Shown here piece after piece: positions 47,915-57,036 of a stretch of DNA of 64,000 nt. Numbering within the stretch: position 1 is the stretch's first letter; each line of letters opens with the position of its first letter. The stretch comes from Billgrantia tianxiuensis (GTDB lineage: Bacteria; Pseudomonadota; Gammaproteobacteria; Pseudomonadales; Halomonadaceae), in assembly GCF_009834345.1 (NCBI RefSeq), contig NZ_CP035042.1:2418001-2482000 (forward strand), read 5' to 3'. Under the pieces are notes generated by a model, which was not told where the DNA came from, made no database searches, and saw nothing but the letters and a program-made list of their open reading frames with translations. The position numbers and the translations under genes were made by a program.

Positions 47915-48065
47915 TGTCGCTAATCTAGCGCCGTTCCTGGTTTGGATGATCCTTCCGGGAAGGTGGTGTCTTTTGGTGCATCATGTCGCCAGGCAGCCGC
48001 TTCGCTAGGGAATTTCTTATACGAAGTGCTTATAGGCTGGCAAAATGGATGCGGTTAGATTCATC

Positions 48066-48080
48066 TTACGTTAACGTCAA
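48066..48080. promoter_or_regulatory. Palindromic operator upstream of the bkd operon (LiuR-like)
   Basis: TTACGTTAACGTCAA contains a perfect 10-bp palindrome ACGTTAACGT (48068-48077). It resembles sites proposed for LiuR-type MerR regulators of branched-chain amino acid breakdown. The match is from memory of the family and the regulator is not in this window. The rest of the 282-nt gap shows no further clear element. Confidence 0.4.
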
Positions 48081-48196
48081 CTCCTCCAGCGTTAGCGACT
48101 TGCTGGAGTGACCCTCTGGCAGACGGCTACATTAGAGACAACACTGCCCTCACGAGGGGCGGTATTTCCTCCTGCCACCACCCAAGGATCAGGAAG

Positions 48197-49423
48197 ATGA
48201 CAACAACACACGACGTCCACTCGCCAAGCTTCATGACCGGCGATGAGTTCCACATCCCCACGTTTCGTCTGCTCCAGCAGGATGGCACCTTGTTCGAGGG
48301 CGCCGAGGCGCCCGAGCTCGACGAGGAAAAGGCGCTCAAGATCTACCGCGCCATGCTCGTCACGCGGGTACTCGACGAGCGCATGATGGCGGCACAGCGC
48401 CAGGGGCGGCTGTCGTTCTACATGCAGTGTACCGGTGAAGAGGCGGCGGTGATCGGCGCCACCGCGGCACTGGACGATGCCGACATGATCATGGCTCAGT
48501 ACCGCGAGCAGGGCGCGCTGGTCTACCGTGGCTTCAGCTACGACGAGTTCATGAACCAGCTGTTCGGCAACGAACTCGACTACGGCAAGGGACGGCAGAT
48601 GCCGATCCACTACGGGTCGCGCAAGCTGCACTACATGACCATCTCCTCACCGCTGGCCACCCAGATCCCCCAGGCCACCGGCTACGCCTATGGCCAGAAG
48701 CTGGCCGGAGAAGGGCACTGCACCATCACCTTCTTCGGCGAAGGGGCCGCATCGGAAGGGGACTTCCATGCAGCGCTGAACATGGCCTCGGTGCACAAGG
48801 TGCCGGTGATCTTCTTCTGTCGCAACAATGGCTATGCGATCTCCACGCCGGCCAGCGAGCAGTTCGCCGCCGACGGCATCGCCCCGCGGGCGTTCGGCTA
48901 CCGCATGCACGTGATTCGTGTCGACGGTAACGACGTGCTGGCGGTATATCGCGCCACGCAGGAAGCGCGCAAGCTTGCCGTAGAGATGAACCAGCCGGTG
49001 CTGATCGAGGCAATGACCTATCGACTGGCGGCGCACTCGTCGTCCGATGATCCCTCCGGTTACCGCTCGCGCAAGGAGGAGGAAGCGTGGCGTGAGAAGG
49101 ACCCTATCCTGCGCATGCAGCGTTGGCTGATCGAGCGCGGCTGGTGGAGCGAAGAGGAAGAGAAAGAACTCCAGGACAGTTTGCGCCGCGAGGTGCTCGA
49201 AACCATGAAGCGTGCCGAGAAGCGACCGCCGCCGCCGCTCGAAAGCCTGGTCACGGACGTCTACGCCGACGTGACGCCGGCGCTGCAGCGCCAGCTCGAC
49301 GCGCTCAAGACCCATATCCGCAAGCATCCCGATGCCTATCCGAAGGGGGCGCGGTCGCTCGACCCCGACGTCAAGGCGGCAGCTGGCGAGTACAAGGCCG
49401 GCGACGAACAGGGAGGAGCCTGA
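48197..49423 (+). CDS. bkdA1: Branched-chain 2-oxoacid dehydrogenase E1 alpha subunit
   Basis: A 408-residue thiamine-diphosphate-dependent decarboxylase subunit acting on the 2-oxo acids of leucine, isoleucine and valine. The ThDP/metal motif [15 protein letters not shown]...NN spans about 181-211. Residues 280-291 read [12 protein letters not shown], the loop that carries the regulatory phosphoserine in the mammalian enzyme. The ATG at 48197 follows CAGGAAG. It is the first gene of E1alpha-E1beta-E2; no E3 gene follows. Confidence 0.92.
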   Translation: MTTTHDVHSPSFMTGDEFHIPTFRLLQQDGTLFEGAEAPELDEEKALKIYRAMLVTRVLDERMMAAQRQGRLSFYMQCTGEEAAVIGATAALDDADMIMAQYREQGALVYRGFSYDEFMNQLFGNELDYGKGRQMPIHYGSRKLHYMTISSPLATQIPQATGYAYGQKLAGEGHCTITFFGEGAASEGDFHAALNMASVHKVPVIFFCRNNGYAISTPASEQFAADGIAPRAFGYRMHVIRVDGNDVLAVYRATQEARKLAVEMNQPVLIEAMTYRLAAHSSSDDPSGYRSRKEEEAWREKDPILRMQRWLIERGWWSEEEEKELQDSLRREVLETMKRAEKRPPPPLESLVTDVYADVTPALQRQLDALKTHIRKHPDAYPKGARSLDPDVKAAAGEYKAGDEQGGA

Positions 49424-49424
49424 C

Positions 49425-50402
49425 ATGCCCAAGATGAACATGCTTCAGGCGATCAACAATGCGCTGGACATCGCCATGGCCGAGGACGACAAGGTGCTCT
49501 GCTTCGGTGAGGATGTCGGCGTTTTCGGCGGCGTTTTCCGTGCCACCAGCCATCTGCAGGAGAAGTACGGCCGCGAGCGCTGCTTCAACACGCCCCTGGT
49601 GGAGCAAGGGATCATCGGCTTCGCCAATGGCCTGGCGGCCCAGGGGTCGGTACCGGTGGCTGAGATCCAGTTCGCCGACTACATCTTTCCGGCCTTCGAC
49701 CAGATCGTCAACGAAACGGCCAAGTTCCGCTATCGCTCCGGCGATCTGTTCAACGTCGGTGGTTTGACCATTCGTACTCCATACGGCGGCGGCATCTCCG
49801 GCGGTCACTATCATTCCCAATCGCCGGAAGCCTATTTCGCCCACACTCCGGGACTCAAGATCGTGGTGCCGCGCAATCCCTATCAGGCCAAGGGGCTGCT
49901 GCTGTCGGCGATTCGCGATCCCGACCCGGTGATCTTCTTCGAGCCCAAGCGGCTCTACCGTGCTGCGGTGGGCGAGGTGCCCGAGGAGGACTACCAGCTG
50001 CCCATCGGCGAGGCCGAGGTCACCAAGGAGGGCAGCGACGTCACCGTGCTCGGTTGGGGCGCGCAGATGGAAGTGATCGACCGCGCCGTGGAACTCGCCG
50101 AGAAGGAGGGTATTTCCTGCGAAGTGATCGACCTGCGCAGCATCCTGCCGTGGGACGAGGATACCGTGGTCGAGTCGGTACTCAAGACCGGCCGCCTGGT
50201 GATCACTCACGAGGCGCCTCGCACCGGCGGATTCGCCGGTGAGATCGCCGCCACTATCCAGGAGCGCTGCTTCCTGTACCTGGAGTCGCCCATCGAGCGG
50301 GTGACGGGCCTGGATACGCCATTCCCGCTGACGCTGGAGAAGGAGTACCTGCCCGATCATCTCAAGATATTCGAGGCGATCAAGGCATCCGTGGCGTACT
50401 GA
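49425..50402 (+). CDS. bkdA2: Branched-chain 2-oxoacid dehydrogenase E1 beta subunit
   Basis: A 325-residue transketolase-like subunit completing the ThDP site. Family stretches are [54 protein letters not shown] and [16 protein letters not shown]. The ATG at 49425 lies 1 nt after the E1alpha stop with GGGAGGAG upstream; an earlier in-frame start within E1alpha is not needed. Works with BkdA1 as an alpha2-beta2 tetramer. Confidence 0.94.
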   Translation: MPKMNMLQAINNALDIAMAEDDKVLCFGEDVGVFGGVFRATSHLQEKYGRERCFNTPLVEQGIIGFANGLAAQGSVPVAEIQFADYIFPAFDQIVNETAKFRYRSGDLFNVGGLTIRTPYGGGISGGHYHSQSPEAYFAHTPGLKIVVPRNPYQAKGLLLSAIRDPDPVIFFEPKRLYRAAVGEVPEEDYQLPIGEAEVTKEGSDVTVLGWGAQMEVIDRAVELAEKEGISCEVIDLRSILPWDEDTVVESVLKTGRLVITHEAPRTGGFAGEIAATIQERCFLYLESPIERVTGLDTPFPLTLEKEYLPDHLKIFEAIKASVAY

Positions 50403-50429
50403 CGCCCGATATCAGGACAGGAGAGAACG

Positions 50430-52112
50430 ATGAGCGATTTCATGCTGCCCGATATCGGCGAAGGTATCGTGGAGTGCGAAGTGGTCGAATGGCGCGTGAG
50501 CGAAGGCGATGAGATCGCCGAGGACCAGCCGGTGGTCGAAGTCATGACCGACAAGGCACTGGTCGAGATCACCGCTCCCGAAGCGGGCCGCGTCACCAAG
50601 CTGTACGTGGCGAAGGGCGATATTGCCAAGGTGCATGCCCCGCTGTTCGCCTATGAGGCGCATGGCGAGGAGGGCGAGAGCACCGAGACGCTCGATCCGC
50701 CGCGTCCCGCCGCTGGTGAAGATGACGAAGTGGCAAGCCCGGCGGCCGAGGCACCTGGGCCACGGCAATCCTCGGCCGAGGCGCGGCCCACTGCCGCGGT
50801 TCCGGCCCGCGACTTCATACTGCCCGATATCGGCGAGGGTATCGTCGAATGCGAAGTGGTGGAGTGGCGCGTGGCCGAAGGTGAGGCGATCGAGGAGGAT
50901 CAGCCGCTGGTCGACGTGATGACCGACAAGGCGTTGGTGGAGATCACCGCCCCCGAGGCGGGCACGGTGAGCAAGCTCTACGTGCCCAAGGGCGACATCG
51001 CCAAGGTGCACGCCCCGCTGTTCGCCTATGTGCCGGCTCATGCCGAGGAGGGCGAAGAAACCGTTACCGCTGAGGTGTCTGATGCCGAACCCGGCGTGCC
51101 GCAAACGCCTGGTCGCAAGGAGGGCGTCATGCCGGTGGCCAGCGGCGGTCGCGGTCCCTATGGGCGCATCCCGGCCAGCCCAGCGGTGCGCCGCCTGGTG
51201 CGCGAGCATGGCCTGTCGCTCGAGTCGATAGATGGCTCTGGCAAGGACGGCCGCGTGCTCAAGGAGGACGTGCTGCGCTATCTGGATAGGCAACTGGAGC
51301 ACGGCCAGGTCGAGGGCGGCGAAGCGCGCCCCGCACGAGCCGTCACGTCGTTCGCCCGCAGCGAGATACCTCAACAGGGAACGGCTGCGTCGAAGCCAGA
51401 GGAGGGTGAAGTGCGGGTCGAGCCGATTCGCGGCGTGCGCGCGGTAATGGCGCGGCGCATGGTGGAATCGGCCAGCACCATTCCGCATTTCCACTATGGC
51501 GAGGAGATCGACGTCACCGAGCTGTTGGCACTGCGCGAGCGGCTCAAGCCGGTGGCCGAGGCGCAGCAGGTACGCCTGACGCTGATGCCGTTCTTCATGA
51601 AAGCACTGGCACTGGCGGTTCGCAAGGAGCCGATCCTCAACGCCCGGCTCAACGCCGAAGTCACCGAGATCCACTACCTGCCTTCGGTCAATGTCGGCAT
51701 GGCCGTGGATAGCCGGTCGGGCCTGATCGTGCCCAACGTCAAGCAGGTGGAGCGGCGCAGCGTGCTCGAAGTAGCCCGCGAGATCCAGCGCCTGACGGCC
51801 GATGCGCGCGAAGGCCGGGTGGCACAGGAGGACCTCAAGGGCGGCACCATCAGCATCTCCAATATCGGCGCCTTTGGCGGCACCTACGCGGCGCCGATCA
51901 TCAACGCGCCGGAGCTGGCCATCGTCGCCATCGGCAAGAGCCAATGGCTACCGCGCTTCGACGCGCGCGGCGAAGTGGTCAAGCGGGCGATCATGACGGT
52001 AACCTGGGCGGGTGATCATCGGGTCATCGACGGCGGCACCATCGCGCGCTTCTGCAACGCCTGGAAGGGCTACCTCGAGAGCCCCGAGACCATGCTCCTG
52101 CATCTCGGCTAG
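50430..52112 (+). CDS. bkdB: Branched-chain 2-oxoacid dehydrogenase E2, dihydrolipoyl acyltransferase with two lipoyl domains
   Basis: A 560-residue core subunit. It carries two lipoyl domains, at about 4-75 (lipoyl Lys42) and 129-200 (Lys167), that agree at 62 of 72 aligned residues. These are followed by a peripheral-subunit-binding domain (about 245-285, PASPAVRRLVREHGL) and the catalytic domain with active-site DHRVIDGG (His530, Asp534). Pseudomonas BkdB has a single lipoyl domain, so the second probably arose by duplication within the gene. A hairpin follows, then a kinase-like gene. Confidence 0.93.
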   Translation: MSDFMLPDIGEGIVECEVVEWRVSEGDEIAEDQPVVEVMTDKALVEITAPEAGRVTKLYVAKGDIAKVHAPLFAYEAHGEEGESTETLDPPRPAAGEDDEVASPAAEAPGPRQSSAEARPTAAVPARDFILPDIGEGIVECEVVEWRVAEGEAIEEDQPLVDVMTDKALVEITAPEAGTVSKLYVPKGDIAKVHAPLFAYVPAHAEEGEETVTAEVSDAEPGVPQTPGRKEGVMPVASGGRGPYGRIPASPAVRRLVREHGLSLESIDGSGKDGRVLKEDVLRYLDRQLEHGQVEGGEARPARAVTSFARSEIPQQGTAASKPEEGEVRVEPIRGVRAVMARRMVESASTIPHFHYGEEIDVTELLALRERLKPVAEAQQVRLTLMPFFMKALALAVRKEPILNARLNAEVTEIHYLPSVNVGMAVDSRSGLIVPNVKQVERRSVLEVAREIQRLTADAREGRVAQEDLKGGTISISNIGAFGGTYAAPIINAPELAIVAIGKSQWLPRFDARGEVVKRAIMTVTWAGDHRVIDGGTIARFCNAWKGYLESPETMLLHLG

Positions 52113-52120
52113 TCCGGCAG

Positions 52121-52150
52121 AGCCGTCCGGGCGAGCTTGTCCGGACGGCT
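52121..52150 (+). terminator. Hairpin after bkdB
   Basis: A perfect 10-bp stem AGCCGTCCGG/CCGGACGGCT with a 10-nt loop, 8 nt after the E2 stop, followed by CCCTTTC. It should reduce but may not abolish read-through into the kinase gene 23 nt further on. Confidence 0.6.
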
Positions 52151-52172
52151 CCCTTTCGATGGGCAATTCCAC

Positions 52173-54013
52173 ATGTCCCAGGCGCCGCTGCAGCAGTTCT
52201 ACATTCCCGAAGAGCAGTCGATCTATCTGCTTAGCCACGATGACGCACGCAAGCTCAAGGAGTGGGTGGCGCTGTGCCGCGCCCAGCTCGAGCAGCTGGG
52301 CTACCGTGACATCGAGCTGATCGGCAAGGGCGCCTACGGCTTCGTCTTCGCCGGCATTACCGCTCATGGCGAGGAATACGTGTTCAAGTTCACCCGGGTC
52401 AACCTGCCCCAGCAGCTACAGGACCGCCTCGAGGAGGAGGCGTTCATGCTGGAACAGGTCGACCATCCCGGGTGCCACGCCTGATCGCCTACCAGCGCGT
52501 GCGCAACCAGTCGATTCTGGTAATGCAGCGGGCGCCGGGGCTCAACCTGGAGGAGGTCTCGCTGCGTGAAGGGCGCCTTCCTCCACGCCTGGTGGTGCGT
52601 ATCGCCGATCAGCTCGCCGACATCCTGCGCAGCTTGCGCCACGAGACCGGGCAGGCGGGGCGACCCATCGTACATGGCGATATCAAGCCCTCGAACCTCG
52701 TCTTCGATGCCCGCCGCGAGTCGATTGCACTGATCGACTGGGGATCGTCGGTATTCGCCCAGCTAGACGCCAACCAGCAGTTCGTCGCCGCCAACGTCAT
52801 GGAGCTGATGTCGGACAACCTGCAGCAGACCAATGCCCGCCTCGGCGACGTCTATTTCATCGGCGAGGAGCAGTTGAACGGGGCGCTGTCATCGCCGCGC
52901 TTCGACGAGCAGGGTGCCGCCGGTACCCTCTATGCGCTGGCCTCCGCGCAATCGTGCCGCTTCGGCCACCGTGCCATCCCCGCTACCTCGCTGGGCTTGC
53001 CCATGGAGTTCGCGCGGATGCTCGACGGCATGCTCGACCCGGACCCGAGGATTCGGCTCCAGGCCGGGGATCACTTCATTCGCGAGATGCCGCGCCTGGC
53101 CCGGGTGGTGATGATCGATCTGCCCGAGGCACCGGAAGCGCCACTGGTGCCGACCTGGGTCAGGCCATCGACGCGGGAGATCGACACCGTGGTCTACAGT
53201 TCGCGCAAGGCCTTCCTGCGCGAGGAGGGCGGCCGCGAGACGCTCAGCGACGTCAACGACGTGCAGCTCGACCGCTATTACAAGAACTTCATGCAGGGCA
53301 TGGGCGAGACCGAGAAGGCATTCCTGGCGGCGGTGAGTCGCCTTGGCAAGTACCCGGTGGTGGGCGGGCTCGCGGTGCGCTGGGAAAGCGAGGGCGTGTA
53401 TATCGATACCTCGCTCAATCTGCACGACACCACGCTCAAGCCGGCTTTCGTCGCGGCGGTCAACAACATGGTCAATCTGGCTCGGGCCATCTATCGCCAG
53501 GGTATCTTCAAGAGTTGCCTGTTCAATGCGCGCGACACCCTGCACCTGGATCGCGAGAGCCCGGCGCATCCGTTCGTGATCGAGCCCGGCATGCGGCTGC
53601 GCTACGAGGTTAGCGGCGTGCCGGAACTGGAGGATCGCAGCCGTCTTCACAGCTACTTCGAGGATGGCCCAGATCCCGAGGAGTTCCTGGTCCTGCCGGA
53701 GCCGATCATCACCTCGTTGGAGGCGCTCAACGACATCCATCACACCGGCATGATCATCTTCGAGGCGCTGCCCCAGCACCTCAAGATCCACAGCTACTAC
53801 CGCCTGCTCGATCCTTCACGCGAGGTGGAATTCCGCGACCGGCTCGACGACATTCTCGATGCCGTCGGGCTGATCGAGGGACTGGGGGTGTCGGGCTTCA
53901 TGAAGATGCCCTACAAGGACACGCGCTTCTTTGCTCACGTGGAGCGTCAGCCCGAGCGCTATTACCCGCGCAATCCACGCGAGGAGGCCCGGGACGGTGG
54001 CGCCCGGGCCTAA
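52173..54013 (+). CDS. Ser/Thr protein kinase-like protein with a long C-terminal domain of unknown function (apparent frameshift near 52470)
   Basis: A 613-residue protein once one base is added at CCCGGG 52467-52472. Residues about 45-300 form a kinase fold: glycine loop GKGAYGFVFA (51-60), Lys72 in the ATP site, catalytic HGDIKPSNL (168-176) and DWG (189-191) in place of DFG. All key residues for catalysis are present. The remaining 300 residues (from about 310) are soluble, acidic-basic mixed, and not a family I recognise. No signal peptide or membrane helix is seen. The ATG at 52173 is chosen for a normal N-terminus. It follows the bkd operon by 60 nt across a hairpin and converges on a TRAP operon. 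Confidence 0.82.
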
Positions 54014-54046
54014 GTCGCCGGGCGCCACCTGTAACGGTGTCAGCGC

Positions 54047-55351
54047 TTAGCGCGTCATGCTGTAGGGGAGATAGAGGGCGATCTGGGGGAAGGCGTGCAT
54101 CAGTGCGATCGCCGCCAGCATCAGCAGGAAGAAGGGCAGCGTGGCCTTGGTGATGGTCACGATGTCCTTGCCCGTCAGGCCCTGGATGACGAACAGGTTG
54201 AAGCCAACGGGAGGAGTGATCTGCGACATCTCGACCACGATCACCAGGTAGATACCGAACCAGATCAGGTCGAACCCCGCCGCGCTGACCAGCGGCATGA
54301 TGATGGCGGTGACCAGCAGGATCAGCGAGATACCATCGAGGAAGCAACCCATCACCAGCAGCAGCAGGGTGAGCGCCACCAGCAGCATGGTGGGTGACAG
54401 GCCCATCTCGCCGATGGCGCGGGCCAACTGCATCGGCACCTGGGTGAAGCCCATGGCCGAGGTCAGGAACGAGGCGCCGGCGATGATGAAGGCGATCATG
54501 CAGGCAGTGCGCACGGCGGCGAACAGCGACTCTCTGAATACGCCAATGCCGAAGCTGCCGTTCCAGCGGGCGATCAGCATCGAGAGTACCACGCCCACCG
54601 CGGCGGCCTCGGTGGGTGAGGCGAACCCGCCATAGATCGATACGATGATGCCGCCGATCAGCAGCAGGATGGGAATCAGCTCCAGGGTATGGCGCAGCTT
54701 CTGGGCGAGCGACACGGAGGACTCGTCCTGACCGGTCAAGCCTTGGCGGTTGCCCCTGAGCAGCGACCAGACCACCAGGTAACCCATGAACAGTGCCAAA
54801 ATCATCAGGCCTGGGCCGATTCCGGCCATGAACAGCCGTGATATCGACTGCTCGGTGACCACGCCATAGACGATCAGCACGATCGAAGGCGGAATCAGCA
54901 GTCCCAGCGTCGAGGCGCTGGCCAGGGTGCCGATGGCCATGTTGCTGTCGTAGCCGCGTCGTTCCAGCTCTGGCAGCGTCATCTTGCCTACCGTGGCGCA
55001 AGTGGCTGCCGACGAGCCACATACGGCGGCGAACATGCCGCTGCCGATGATGTTGGTGTGCAGCAGGCGGCCGGGAATGCGGTTGAGCCAGGGCGACAGG
55101 CCGCGGAACATGTTGTCGGCAAGCCCCGAACGGAACAGGATCTCGCCCATCCAGATGAACATCGGCAGGGCGGTCAGGTCCCAGCCGTAGCTGGCACCCC
55201 AGAAATCGGAAGCGAGGATCGGACCCGGTGCGAAGGGGCTGAAGAAGGCCAGCGCGATCCACGCGGTGCCGATCAGGGCGAAGGCGATCCATACTCCGCT
55301 GCCGAGCAGGATCGCCAGCGTGAAGATGGTGGCCAGGCTGAGTATCAACAC
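54047..55351 (-). CDS. TRAP transporter large permease (DctM family)
   Basis: A 434-residue permease with about twelve membrane segments. Motifs: GSGMFAAVCGSSAATCATVGKMTLPELERRGYD, LIPPSIVLIVYGVVTEQSI and the C-terminal ITPPVGFNLFVIQGLTG. The start is GTG at 55351 with GGAGA nine bases upstream. It is the last gene of a five-gene minus-strand operon (VOC, LysR, DctP, DctQ, DctM) divergent from pxpABC. The operon partner suggests pyroglutamate or a related acid as substrate, but the sequence alone cannot say. Confidence 0.93.
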   Translation of the reverse strand: MLILSLATIFTLAILLGSGVWIAFALIGTAWIALAFFSPFAPGPILASDFWGASYGWDLTALPMFIWMGEILFRSGLADNMFRGLSPWLNRIPGRLLHTNIIGSGMFAAVCGSSAATCATVGKMTLPELERRGYDSNMAIGTLASASTLGLLIPPSIVLIVYGVVTEQSISRLFMAGIGPGLMILALFMGYLVVWSLLRGNRQGLTGQDESSVSLAQKLRHTLELIPILLLIGGIIVSIYGGFASPTEAAAVGVVLSMLIARWNGSFGIGVFRESLFAAVRTACMIAFIIAGASFLTSAMGFTQVPMQLARAIGEMGLSPTMLLVALTLLLLVMGCFLDGISLILLVTAIIMPLVSAAGFDLIWFGIYLVIVVEMSQITPPVGFNLFVIQGLTGKDIVTITKATLPFFLLMLAAIALMHAFPQIALYLPYSMTR

Positions 55352-55382
55352 GTGATATGTCTCCGTGTGGTTGAGACGCGGC

Positions 55383-55946
55383 TCAAGGAAGATCGCTGTC
55401 GTCGACAGCCGCCTCTTCGCGGAAGCGGTGGGGCTCGCGAATGGCGATGCGCAAGGTGGTCGCCAGGGCCTCGGCCAGTGCCAGGCAAAGCAGGCCGACA
55501 CCGGTGGCCAGCACCGTCTGGGGAATCCACAGTGGAATCGACAGGAAGCCCGAGGAGACGTCGTTGAATTCACGGCTCTCCCGGGCAAGTTCCACCAGCC
55601 CATAGCCCAGCAACAGGCTGATGACGAGCGCCACCAGCAGGCAGAACACCTCGAACCAGGCGCGCAGTGCCGATGGCAGCCGGGAAATCAGTAGGGTGAC
55701 GCGTATGTGCGCATGGTGGACGAAGGTGTAGGCGAGACCGAGGAACGTCGCCCCCACCAGCAGGTAGGAGGCAATCTCCGACACGCCGGTGATGCCCAGG
55801 CCAAGGCGGCGCATGCCCACCAGTACCAGCAGTGCGTCGACCAGGCGGAAGGTGACCTGAAGGGCGACCAGGGCGCAGATCACCACCATGCAGGCAGCGG
55901 CACCCCAGGCGCCCAGGCGATAGAGCGCATTGAACTTAAAGATCAT
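55383..55946 (-). CDS. TRAP transporter small permease (DctQ family)
   Basis: A 187-residue membrane protein with four helices and the DctQ motif GLGITGVSEIASYLLVGATFLGLAYTF. The ATG at 55946 gives a short N-terminus before the first helix. It is longer than most DctQ proteins by a basic-acidic tail of about 20 residues. The gene is separated from the binding-protein gene by 72 nt containing a hairpin, and from DctM by 31 nt. Confidence 0.9.
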   Translation of the reverse strand: MIFKFNALYRLGAWGAAACMVVICALVALQVTFRLVDALLVLVGMRRLGLGITGVSEIASYLLVGATFLGLAYTFVHHAHIRVTLLISRLPSALRAWFEVFCLLVALVISLLLGYGLVELARESREFNDVSSGFLSIPLWIPQTVLATGVGLLCLALAEALATTLRIAIREPHRFREEAAVDDSDLP

Positions 55947-55974
55947 GACAGGAGCCTCATGGCGAACTGAGAGA

Positions 55975-55998
55975 AGCGTGGCAGTTGCCCACCACGCT
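55975..55998 (-). terminator. Hairpin between the second TRAP binding-protein gene and DctQ
   Basis: AGCGTGG/CCACGCT form a 7-bp stem with a 10-nt loop in the minus-strand transcript, followed by TCTCTC. It is a weak, attenuator-like element. Confidence 0.35.
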
Positions 55999-56018
55999 GT
56001 CATGTCAGGATGGTGCGC

Positions 56019-57002
56019 TCAGTTGCCGCGCTGCTGCTGGTACTCTTCGAGCACCTGCTGGGCCTGCTCGTCGGCACGATCCTGCCAGGCGGAGAACAGA
56101 CGGTCGCCAGCGGCCTGAAGGGCGGCGGCAACCTCTTCGTTGGGCGTGGAAACGGTAATGCCGTTGGCCTGCAATGCCTCGAGGCTTGCCTGGTTGTCGT
56201 CGCGGCTCATTTGCCAGCCACGCTCCTCGGCGCGTGCCGCCGCTTCCAGCAGGGCCTCCTGGGTGGCTTCATCGAGGCGATCGAAGGCGCGTTGGTTGAT
56301 GAACACGATGTTCTTCGGCAGCCACAGGTTGGCATCGGTGTAGTGGGAGACGTAATCCCACGCCGTCATCGAGTTGCCGGTGGAACTGGAGGTTATCATG
56401 GCATCCACCCGGCCAGTACTGAAGGCGGTGGGAATGTCCGACTCCTCGGTCTCGGTGGGGTTGCCGCCGAGATAGTCGACGAAGCGCTGGGTATTGATGT
56501 TCGGCGCACGCACGCGCAGGCCCTCGAAGCGTTCCGGGTCGTCGAGTTCGAAATCGGTGTAGATGCCCTGGGCCGGCCAGGCGACGGCGTAGAGCGGCAT
56601 CAACCCCTGGTTGGCGAACAGCTCGCTGATCACCGGCTTGGTGGCCTGCCACAGCGCGAAGGCCTCCTCGTAGCTGCCAGCCACGCCCGGCAGGGTGTCG
56701 ACCTCGAAGATCGGATCCTCGTTGGAAAGGGTCGAGAGGAAGACCTCGCCGGCTTCGATGGTGCCGCGACGTACCGAGGATTTGATCTCGCCATGGGCCA
56801 CCAGCGACCCGCCGCTGTGAACGTTGATGGTCAACTCGCCGCCGGTGGCTTCCGCCACGTCCTCGGCGAACTGCTTCACGTTCTTGGTATGAAAGCTGGC
56901 ATCGCCATAGGGCGTGGCCATGGTCCATTCGGCGGCGCTGGCCGCGGCGGAAAGGCCGCAGGCGGTAGCAAGCAGTACGGAGCGGGACAGGAACTTGTTC
57001 AT
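56019..57002 (-). CDS. TRAP transporter substrate-binding protein (DctP family)
   Basis: A 327-residue periplasmic protein with signal peptide MNKFLSRSVLLATACGLSAAASA. The DctP core region reads LRVRAPNINTQRFVDYLGGNPTETEESDIPTAFSTGRVDAMITSS, including the arginine expected to hold the substrate carboxylate (RAPN). It is the third gene of the operon; the LysR gene precedes it by 34 nt on the same strand. Confidence 0.92.
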   Translation of the reverse strand: MNKFLSRSVLLATACGLSAAASAAEWTMATPYGDASFHTKNVKQFAEDVAEATGGELTINVHSGGSLVAHGEIKSSVRRGTIEAGEVFLSTLSNEDPIFEVDTLPGVAGSYEEAFALWQATKPVISELFANQGLMPLYAVAWPAQGIYTDFELDDPERFEGLRVRAPNINTQRFVDYLGGNPTETEESDIPTAFSTGRVDAMITSSSTGNSMTAWDYVSHYTDANLWLPKNIVFINQRAFDRLDEATQEALLEAAARAEERGWQMSRDDNQASLEALQANGITVSTPNEEVAAALQAAGDRLFSAWQDRADEQAQQVLEEYQQQRGN

Positions 57003-57036
57003 GTTTTTCTCTCTTGTTGGATTTGCCAGGTTGGCT

